In this document: positions 25,601 through 37,200 of the stretch, piece after piece | Layout of the letters: each line of letters starts with the position of its first letter | How positions within the stretch are numbered: position 1 is the stretch's first letter | Origin: Onchocerca volvulus | Taxonomy: Eukaryota; Nematoda; Chromadorea; Rhabditida; Onchocercidae | DNA: 64,000 bases | Reading direction: 5' to 3' | NCBI GenBank assembly: GCA_000499405.2 | Contig: HG738138.1 | Coordinates: 24,788,765 to 24,852,764 of the forward strand | The notes under the pieces: generated by a model | Told to the model about the DNA's origin: nothing | What the model saw: only the letters and a program-made list of their open reading frames with translations | Database searches by the model: none | Made by a program: the position numbers and the translations under genes

Positions 25601-28276
25601 TTCAATAGTTTCTCATTTTCGAGCTCTCATCCCGAAACATCTTATTTTGAATTGTTTAGATCCGTTTGTTCAGACATTTTCCAAGTTTCTTTTTATCTTT
25701 TTTTATCTTTGACGGTATCATTTTTTCGACCGATCATTTCCCATTCTAATCAGTTTAATTCATCCAGTCTTATTTTGACTTTTTCAATTTCTTATCATTT
25801 CAGTTAATTTTTCTCAGTCTAATAATTGAATATAATATATCACCTAACACATTAACAATGTATTTTCATCGTAAATTTTAATCCCATTAACAAATTAAAT
25901 CAATCAGATACTAAATTCAAATGTATAATATTGTTAGATAATAAAAATTTTTTAAAATAAAATAAATGAATCAATAATGAGATTGAAATAAAATTGAAAT
26001 ATCATACTGTAACGTATTGAAAATTGAAATGAAGTGAATTGAAATAATATGGGGGAGGGGGATGTATGTAACTCGAATTGTATTTTATTTTATTTATACT
26101 AATTCCATAATAACAATTTGATGATGATTTCGCCAAAACAAATATCGGTTGAAAAATGGCAACAGTTTGTTTGAACAACATCATGCAATTTTAAAAATCG
26201 ATAAAATGTTGAGTGTTTCCCAAGATAGAATGAGAATAAAAAGAGTGTATTTATTAAATTATCATGATTTTCTACCTCCAAAATTAACTAGTTTATTCCT
26301 CCCTGTAGAGAAAATTTATCCCCTATCATATTATATTTTTCATTTTACTTTTAACTCTGTTGACCAAAAATACAAAGAACGAGAAAAGAGAAGACAGGTA
26401 AATTCAAAAAAAAAAAAAAAAAAAAAAAAACCAGGATTTTGCACTTCACTTTTATTAAAATCATCGGAATATTCCCTGTTTGTTAACTGGATAGAAATCT
26501 TCAAAAGGAAATACAGAATTTCTGGTGAAAGAAATGGTTTCTTTTCCTATTTGATTAAAATTTCCGGAAAAAAAAAGTACAATGTGTCAATTCTTCACCG
26601 ATATATGCTTTTGCGTATTAAACTCTTTTCTTGCGATTTTCATTGATCAAATCACAGATCAATCATTTCAACCTTAGGCATATATGGTTCATATTAACAA
26701 ACATTTTATAAGAAAAAATTATATATACATATATAAAAGCTAAATAGTTATATTAAACAATAGTTACAATTAGTAAGATAAAGAGAGAGAACAATCAAAA
26801 TGTATAAGATTATATTGTGTTCTTCTATTTATCGCCTGTCCTTTTCATCCAACTTTTTTCTTTTTTTTTTTTTTTTTTTTATCATCAGTAGCAAAAAATC
26901 ATTTTGAACATCTAATTTTATGCAAGCTGCGAAAAACAAATTCAAGATTTTTCTACTCATTATTTTCAGACCCAGCGAAAATTACCAAGAAAAGAATTAC
27001 CAAATTTTTAAAATATTTAATCAACAGAGAAAAACACAAAAACTTCATGTTTTCGGTATTCAGAGATTAAAAATCATATCTCACACTTCAAACAAATGAA
27101 GTCGAAAACGGTTAGGCTTTGTATGCATTTCAGTGACTGGAAAGAGGCGTTAATAGCCTTCAAATAGCAAAAAAAAAAAAAGAAAAAAAAAATTCATAAA
27201 TACAGACAACAAAAAAGAAAATACCGCAAGAAAATAAAGATATATCCAAAAAAATGTCCACAACCGAATTAAAGACAAGACTACAAGAAATTCAAAACAT
27301 CTTGAACAAAAAGAGTTGAAAATACAAAACCTTTATAAAGCTTTTACATCAATACAGTTAATTAAAATATAAAGCTGTTTTGGATGAAATCTGTCTTCAT
27401 CCCTACTTTTTTAGAAATAAATCTCCGTTTCAAATTATAGTAAGATTTAACAGAAACAAGAGAGCTGTCTCAATTCTACATTATTGTGAATTGCAAAAGA
27501 TTTTGGTCTCGGCTAATAAATATCTTCACAGCATAGAACAAACATTGCATGATGCTCTTGCGAGATGAAAATAACGCACTAATTAATTAAGCGCAACATA
27601 CTAAAAGACAAACAAATGTAACAATCTACCACTAGGGATAATCACCTTGTCTTTCTCTTACATATTACTTGATTTTTATAACATCTTTTCAATTGAACCA
27701 AATGAAATAGCAATTCAGAAGAATGTAATGTCGACAGTCGTGCCTACAGCAGACCTGCTATTCAATGGATTATATGATCAGAAACATTACTGACTCATTG
27801 AACCGAGAGGTTTCAATGTGGGACCAAGTTGGTCGTTATTTGTGCGACCTTAAAAACACCTGGTTGAATGGAATGACATGAATTATTTGACACATTGCAA
27901 TGCTGAATATCAAAAAAGCATAGTGGGATTTATATTTTGCCGAAAAATCTAACCGATATTAATCCTGCATCAAATATCTGTATTTAAAATATTTCTATCA
28001 ACCGTGTTTTTCAACAGGAATATTCACTGGACTGAAAAAAAGGAAAAAATAAGGATGTGCTAATAGCAAATTTACAAAGCTCATATCAAGGCAAAATGAA
28101 GTACATGTTGAGTAATTTGTGTCAATTTTTCTTTAATTTTGCTCTTATAATAAAATAGAAATGGTAAAGATAGGAAAAAGCTCATGGAGAAAAAAATAAT
28201 TTCTCTTTTACTTGGTTTCATATCTACAATCAAATTCAGTTTTTATGGAAATTCCTAACTCGTATTAAAAATAACA
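25601..28276. other. Intergenic region between KANSL3-like and DB genes
   Basis: No gene recognised. An open frame at 26149-26646 (plus) contains a polylysine run from an A-tract and a good donor-like AGACAG|GTAAAT at 26396/26397, but no family similarity. The stretch 26650-28270 is less AT-rich than most intergenic DNA here and may be 3' untranslated or non-coding transcript sequence of the KANSL3-like gene. A 62-codon frame at 27380-27568 was not recognised. Confidence 0.5.
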
Positions 28277-31200
28277 TCATTTTAAAACATACTTGTCTGG
28301 TACACGTCCTCCTCTACCAGCTTTTGATGTAGAACTGATTTTGGATGATTTGGTTTGGCTACCTGAGAAAAGATTGGATGTACGTAGGATTGATAAATCC
28401 ACATCATTCACTTCAACAAGTTTCAGTGGATGTAAACGGAAGGAATGAGTGGTAGATGACGAACAGTATAATTGCAGAAAATCGACTACATCATCCTGAA
28501 AAAAAAAAAAAAAAAACCTTTTACTTCAGGTATACTAAAATATCGTCAAAAAACCAAACAGTTTTCAAATAGAAATTTCAATCGAAGTTTGAAATGAATA
28601 AGACATACCAGTAAAGCTCTCTGTACTGTCCGATGAGTAAACCGCTCGATGGTTAGCCTCAATGTTGAAGGATGCAAATCACAATTTGATGAACCAACAA
28701 CAATTACTCCTGTGGGAGCTGAAAATTATGGATCAACTTCAGTAGCCTTTTATTTACATTATCCCGCTCTATCCGATCGATTTTTCTCAGTAAAAAATCT
28801 ACATTCAAAATGATTCCAAAATGTTAAGTTGTTTCAATATTCTATAATGAATATACAACGTATAATGAAGTTCATTAAGATATTTAGCAAAGAGTAATAT
28901 ACAGTTAATTCTGTCATTTACAACATATTACGAATATTATTATTCTACTAAAATCACAATAATGGAGCAACAAACCAATCATTCTAGTCGCCATAACCTG
29001 TAGTTCACGAACATCACAATCAGTAGCCTGATCGCCGATAACAAATAAAGTTGGACAATATGTAAGCAATATATCATCATCAACATCCTAAATCATCGAT
29101 ATTTCTGAATTATTACAAGAAATCTGAAGCATTATTAAATGACTATATTATGTCTTTTAATTGGAACAATTGAAGATATAATAAATGAATGATTAAATAT
29201 ACAAAGTTATCGAATTAAAATAATGACGAAAACAACTACATGCAATCAACTTACACCCCGTGGTCCATCAGCTGTCTTCATCGGGAAAGCGAAATTGATG
29301 ATAGCAGATACATTTGGCATACATTGAACAACCTGTAATATAACATTATTCAGATCAATCGAAAATATATTGTTCAAAAAATATAAAAACTTATGAATTA
29401 TAAACTTAATTTGATGTAAGTATTTTAACAAATATATACTGGCCTGATGATTTATAACACAAGATGTTCCCCAACCGACCAAAACAATTTTAAGATCCGG
29501 ATATTTTCGATGCACTTCCACTACCTTACGTGACACCAACCGAATGCAATAGTCAACAGCTTCACATACGGAAATATCTTGCGTAGCTGGTAAATTCAGT
29601 CGTATAGGCTCCACTCGATCCGCCACATTAGGAAGTAAAACTCTAAAAAAAAGTTAAATTTTGAAGTTACCTGATAAAAACTGCAAGAAAATAAAGAAAC
29701 CTCAAAGTGGTTTATTTGAGCAATAATTCAAAGATACTTACCGAAACATGTATTCGTGCGATCTCGATCGCGAATGATATTCAGCATGTGTAAAAGTAGG
29801 TGAAACAGTTAGCAAACAGATATTTTTTGCATGCCTTTTCTGAAAAGCTTTCTTCTCTTTATATTTCGGAATAATTGCTTCCTATTTACAAATTCCAAGA
29901 GATCTCATATTCGAAGTCTAATATCTATTAAGCTCCAGAGTAGAGCAAAAATAAGGCATATGTTCAGTTCCTCAACTGCTGTAAAAAAATATATATATAT
30001 CCTCCTGAAAATTAATAAAAATGGTTCAGGTAAGAACATTAGTTTAATGGAATTGAAGATGGATTTCAATAAAAGCGCTTACAGTGAGCGTTTTAGATAT
30101 AGCAAGAGTCTGTGGATCGAGCACTTTTTCGGAAATGAAGTCTTGAATACAAGCATTTATTTTGTTCGAAGCTTTGTCAGTACTACTTTGTTCTAGAAAA
30201 AAATCCAGCAGATAGCGCCCCTAAAAATGTTTCATATTAAATTCGAATGCAGAAGAAAAAAAAAAAAAAAAAATTTCTTTTCCAGCTTATCTACCCTCCA
30301 CTTATTTAACTGAAAGGAAATCTTCATGGAATTTCATGAAATTATGGAATATTCTTCACACTTGAAAAAATTTCATTTTCATTGTTTTTTTCGAGTTTTT
30401 CCATCGTGAAAGAAAAGCCAAAATTCATAAATAGGATCACTTCAAACTACATCTTAAATAACCTGCAAACATTAAACATAGTACTAACCATTATTTTACA
30501 AAACCTCAGCAAATCGATGTAAGTAGCCAACATTGGTACAGCCAAATGTTTGAGAAGTATTTGATGTGCCCATTTCGCATTCTCCCGCTGATCCTGAAAT
30601 GAAAAAACTTTAACCAAAGAGCGAAAAATAAGTCATCATAGTGAAGGAAACTAGAAACAGATAGGGAAAAAATTTAAAAAAGCTCATATAATATCAATGA
30701 TTAATGAAATAAAGTGTTTAGATGTGACTTGCTCGTACCTATTTATGAATGGAAACTTAAGTTTCTTTCTACTGAAGCTATATATTAAATTATGATAAAA
30801 TTTCTCCAATATACAAATAGATCAAAAATTATGAGATCCTCTCCGGTTATTTCTCCCGACTACATTTTCATTAAACTAACAGAAATATATTTATTAAAAT
30901 AAGGAGTTATTCTATGAGCTAACAATTTTAGATGAAAAATTATATAATGAAACCTTAGTAAATAGCAAAATTTTATCTCTCAGTCGATGAGCATTCTTCA
31001 CCATCGTATTATATCGTATTGAAGCACCACCAAACACATTCTGGGATGAAATCTCGGAGCAATATTGTGCCGAGATGATGGTCAACATATCATTCAGTAA
31101 ACGTTTTCGATCCAGCACTTCGCTTGCAAACCTGAAATAATCATATCACCTAACAAAATTAGGCTAAAAATCCTCTGTGAAAAAAAGTCAATCAGCATTT

Positions 31201-34200
31201 TTTATCACATTGAAAATTTCAAACTAATCAGATATACATTGTTCGAACATTATCCAATGTCAGCAAATATTCATTGCCAAGATTTTCAGCTTCTAATTCA
31301 TCTTCGTTAGTCATTTCTGGTCTTGGTATTATCTTGTCGATTTCCAGGGCTACAGTGATTGCTGAACGGCCGTCTGGCGTCTCATCATCACCTTCAACTG
31401 CTAATTCTGAATCCACATCCACAATTACATCTCCAGTATCTTCTTTTTTTAGATCATCACTGAAACCTCAAATCATATAATTTCAATTAGCCATAAAAAG
31501 ATAAAAAATTACCTATCTCCTTTTCTATTCAATCAGATTTAAGACCATTTGTCCGCTCTAAATAAACAGAATGTAAAAAGCACACAATTCAAAAACAAAG
31601 AGAAGTAAATCATCTGAGTTTACTGAATCATAGTTCTATGCCCAAAACTATCAAAATATACCAACCGAGTTTCAAAAAAGACATAGAAAAACTGAGAAAG
31701 TATATATAATACAGTAACTAATAAGAACATATCGCGGTTAAATACTCCGTAATTTTCCCATCTTACGCAATCCGAAAAATTAACAAACCCTCGCAACAGA
31801 ATTTCTCGATAGAAAAATGAAGGATTGTCGTCACTTGAACGACTTTTCAAACCAATGGCTAGCGGATTGAGTTTCCGACGCTGAGCAATACGTTTGAAAT
31901 ATGGCATGTTTTGGTGTGATACTCTAGAAATCGCAATAAAACCAAACTTGTAGCATCAAGAGAATGTAAAAAGTTTAAAATTTATAATACCTAGCTATTT
32001 TTTCAAGATGTTAAATTATTTCAAACCCCTAAAAATGTTAAATTATTTCAAACCCCTAAAGGATAAATAGTACTGTTTACTTTGAATCACATGAAGCTTT
32101 CGATTTCCAAATAATCTCTACAATTCATCCAACCTTTCCAGAAGAACAAAACAGTCAAGTTTTTCAGCAACCCTATCCCTTACATTTATTTATAACTCGC
32201 AAGTATCGTCACTCTTTTAAACTTACTTCTGTTTTATTTTATCAGAAGTTGACTTTGACTGTGCTCGCTTGTTTTTTAATCGATTAGAAGCAGGAATCTC
32301 ATTTTCCTCTAGAATAAAATGCCTGTTCAATTGGTATCAGTGAAAAGATAAATATGCATTTGCAAATCATAAATTTCAATTTCGAAATAATCTCACCAGA
32401 TTTTGTAGCGTCAACATCAACTGACGCACTACTTTTCCGTCGCTGACCTTTCGACACCGGTTGGCTCGAAGACAAATCGTTCGCTCCTTCTGAATCTAAA
32501 CGAACTTTACGGCGACGCATACTTGCAGAGCTAACTATCGTATCTGAAATTAATATCCACATCAATTTTAGTTAAAACTGTCATATATAAAAGCAAAAAA
32601 AAAGCAACATATCAAGAATAAAATAACAAGCATATTCAAAAATTAATCAATCACTGCATAGGTCCAACAAGCATCAAATGAAATGAGAGAGTCGCATTCC
32701 TGAGTTTATTCGCAGACAGAATACCATAAAGCGGAGAAATGACTTAGATCATCGGCATGTCTATTTGATAGATATTTACTGTTAAGACGAATTACCTTGT
32801 TCTGCTCCCTCAGGCAATCCTCCGTCTCGTACCGAATTATTTGAAAGACGCCTCGTCTTTTCTCCTGAATGATTTACTTCTACAACACTTCCAGTGTTCT
32901 CTGTTTTAATATCAGTCAATGCTTTCTTGCTTGCTCCATCGTACGAGCCATTGTCATAATCAGTCAAACTGCTGCTTCTGGGACAGGAATTGACCTGATT
33001 CTCAAAGAGAACATGTATTATAACGAACTGATAATGAAATCAATGAACTTGTATAAAAACTAGGAAAAGCAATCGCATTCAGTGCGAAAGATAATAATGC
33101 AATAAAAGAACCAAAAAGCAGCAAAAATTACTTTTCCTTCTTCGGAATCGTAAATACTTCTATCCAGCCCCACTTTTTCACTAAATGATTTTTCATCTGC
33201 ATATTTGTCTAAAATATGTTCATGTTTCTTTATTTAATCAAAAGAAAACTATGAAGAAACGAAAAATGAAATGAATCATAGAATTGAACTGTTGAAGTAA
33301 AAATCAGGAATAGCTGAAAATCTGCAAAAGATATAAAACTGACTATCGGTAATTGAATTTTGTCCACGTTTTCGCTTTTGCTTCGGTGGCAAACACTCTG
33401 ACGAGACATCACCATCTCCTGTGTCACTTTTGAATTGAATATTATCGGATTCAACAGAATCGAAAATATTTAGTTGTGTCACTGTAGGAGTTTTGACGGT
33501 ATTTGATTTACGCCGTCGACTAAATAAAGAAGGATAGAGCTGCTCATAAGAAATTGGTCTTTTACGTGTCGATCGGCCTGTTGCTTCGCATTCACGTCCT
33601 TTTTTAAAACTTGTATCGTTGACAGTGTTAAGGCATTTCTAAAAACATCAAATCTCAGTATAAGGTCTACTAAGATGAACTCTATCAATATTTTGCAATA
33701 TTACATGCCTCTAAATGATTTCGTTCAAATCCTAATTGCCACATGTTTTCATTAATTGTAGCTAAAAGCAGAGGAAGATGTAATGCAAAAAAAAAAAAAA
33801 AAGAGTGGTTTTTATTTTTTATTGCTTTGTTATAACTGCGTCTTAGAAGTCTTTGGTAATATAGTACCGTTATTGGAGTGATTCGTTTCATTTCAAGTAC
33901 ATTATTCATTCTAATTTATCAGTGTTGCACAATAAACATACTTACTTGCTTTCGCTAGGAAATAACAATTAAATTATATCTGGATCAGATACTTCTGTTC
34001 ATTACTTAGAATATTAAGGGCAGAATTTCCTATGATTTGTCTGATTATCGGAATAAATCGAATGTTTCTATATTTTTGGATATTGTGGTTTTATAAATTA
34101 AAACCTTTTTTACCAACTATCTGTGTATAATTCTCGAATTACAGTTTGCCAAAAGTGAATCAGTAGTACCAAATTACAATGTACCAAAAGTGAATCAATT

Positions 34201-37200
34201 GTGGTTTGATTACATTTTAAAATTACGTGACATTAATGTTGCATAAAGTGAAATTAGAACAACAAAATGGAAGGGAACCTACCAACTGAGGGGATCCTGA
34301 GGTCGACAGTGATGATCGATTTCGCAAAACTTTACTTTTTTCACCTTCAACATCACTAAGTCCCTCATAACTGGCTGATGGAGTTGCTATTATATCTTCC
34401 TCATTGCCTACCAGTACCGGCGATGGAGAAGAAATCTGTAAAATTTGCTTGTTAGGAAAATATAGAAAATTCCAAGATTTTAAATATTCCGAATAAAAAA
34501 ACAATAAAGACGCTGGTAGGATCCGAATATCAGAAATGACTTACCATTTATCAGAAAAGATTTGTTGATTAAACTCTTTTCAACAAATATGAATATAAAA
34601 AAAGTTGAGCAAATATTCCGACCAAAAACGAGATTTTTTATTTTGGAATTAAAATTAACAGAAATGAACTAATAATCACATACACAACTTGGACTAGACA
34701 GAAAAGGTGATTTCTGGGAATTCTGTGGGATTCGTGGATATGTGTCAACTTCAACTTCTTTGCTACTGATTGAGCATTTTCTTTGATTTTCTTTATTCCT
34801 CGTTGGCCTGCAATAAATCAGCAAACGTAATAAACAAAAATTTTGCAAATACCAGACACTAACCTTTCATAAGAAAACGAGAATTCAAAACTACTTTCTG
34901 ATATCAAACGAAATCCTTTCTCAGAAAAATCGAAAGCCCACAATGATTATTCAAACATTTCAAAAGTAAAAGAAAAAAAAAAAAAACTACCTTTTCTGCC
35001 GTGCTTCTGAAGCAATATCATTGGAGACTTCTGTTGGTGTTACAACTGTTCGTTTCTTCACTGTTTCCTCAAAACGATGCATTCTGCTAACAGGTAATGG
35101 CGGAGAATAGTCATGTACTCGTGCAGGGCGACGTTGACGTGGTTCCCGTCTTTGCGGTAATCGTATACGCAGTGGTGGAACGCGGCGCGATTCCTCCGTT
35201 GCAACTGTATTTGGACGCCTTAACGGTTCCATTATCAAATTAACACCCAGAGAATGTGCTTCACATACTCGATCTATCAGTTTGCTGACAACGGCTGTTA
35301 CAATATTGTTCAGATCTCTTTCCTAAAATACAAACAGCATTTATATTAAATCATGAATATTCATTTATAAGAAATATAAAAAGTCTAAACTGAGACAGTA
35401 AAAGAAGAAAATCTATCGATAGTTAGAAGTTCTTGTCGTTAATGTATAACACAAACATCATGAATTTGAATCAAAAGACCTTTTAAAAATAACCAAAATA
35501 TTTATGCTATAATTCGCCAAAATGACCAATAAATAATGGAAATGGGTAATTACCTTCTTATTCCCCAAAAAACGATCAATATCACAGGAATCATCTTCGT
35601 CAGCGGTCTCTACAATATGTAAACGCTCACCATCCTACAAAAAAAATTTATGAATCGTCACATTTTGAAATTTCGCACGATTTTAAAAAATTAACTTCTT
35701 TTGATCATCCATCATAACTACATGTAGCTTTCTATGCAATTTTATAACAAATTTAATTTTATCTTTCAAGGAAACTAAAAAAAACTAACATCATCATCTT
35801 TTACAGCATCGAAAATGTTATCCACTTTTCTGGCACCATCAGTTTGAGCTCGATCTTTGTTACTAAATATGACAGACATACCCGAATCCAGAACTTCAAT
35901 TTTTGAATCCTCATGCTGAAACGAATTCAATTCGAATGAATAGGCAAATAAATAAATAATTAATTAATTAAATGAAATTTCATTCAAAAAATTTTCAGTA
36001 ATAAATTTTATGATAAAAAGAATATTAAATTTTTATAGTATATTTAGTCAATAAATAATTGAAAAACTAGGCTATGCAATTTGATCCAATCTGTTTTTCC
36101 CAATGCTATTTCAACAATACTTGATTTTTTTTCGAAACTTACCTCATCAGTTTCACTGCCATAATTCTCACCATGAGATAATGAATGTGACACATTCGTT
36201 ACAAACAATGTGGATTTCGACGCACTTGATGCTAACTGAAATTTAGTTTAGAAACTACATTTCAACTTCTTATTTTAATATTATTCATAGATAAGTTCCA
36301 CTAATAAGACTGATGGTTCCTTTTCTCTTTTTTTCTTTTTTTTTTTTTATTTTTCAGCTCTTTCTTTGGAAAAAGAATAATTTATATTATGCTCGCCCCA
36401 GAACAATGAATTTCTTCATTATTATTATTACTATCCTCATGGAATCTGCAAGCGAAATTTGCCGATCTCTGAAGAATATTTTTCTTCCATAAATAATCTT
36501 GTTAAAATCAAACTGTCAGATAATTTTATCTTAATCCTCAATATGTTAGACTGATAATAAAGTTTTCCGAGATTATATGACTGTTTCCATTTCAAATCCT
36601 AAAAAACAAACAACAAGAATGAGAGACTGAAACTCTTACTTTTTTATTCGAATCCTTTACCGATGTCTCCGACGAAGATAAAGTCGATGGAACATTCTCT
36701 GGTGAATCTGAGTTTGTTGTATTTTCACTGGTAGTAGTACGAAATATAAAGCTAAAAGTAAATCATTATGACAACAATGGAATATTCGAAACAATAGGAG
36801 AATAGAATGCCAATAAATTAAAGCGCAATAGGTGATATTACAAAGCGCATTTTCCATTCTTTTTCTGTAGTTAAAAATTTTGTCCATTAAAAAAAAATTT
36901 TTGGTGTTATACGACAATTAATTTTAAAAGGGTTTATTGACTTTAATGTAAATACATCCCGACAGCAAGCTTCTTAAAGCATAAAATTTTGTACATGTTG
37001 ACATTTTTAAACACAAACATGAGCAATAGGTTCATTTTCTCTTTTATCTTTGTTTATGTGCTTATTTATTCAAAATGACAAATACGATCACTTATGTAAA
37101 TAATGATGTCAGTTTTCTATTTCCAAAAAATTCAACAAAAAAAGTAATATTCCACAAGAATCCCTACTTTTTACGAGGTTTGCCTCGCTTCAGTTTGATC

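Noticed and set aside
26149..26646. 165-codon plus-strand open frame
   Set aside because: Contains a polylysine run from an A-tract and shows no recognisable motif; the donor-like site inside has no clear partner acceptor.
27380..27568. 62-codon plus-strand open frame ending in ALAR
   Set aside because: Ordinary-looking residues but no family similarity and no convincing splice context; more likely transcript tail or chance.
33685..33909. Possible extra KANSL3-like exon with TINENMWQLGFERNHLEA
   Set aside because: From the phase-0 end of exon 14 it meets a TAG, and splicing it to exon 15 in the frame shown creates a TAA.
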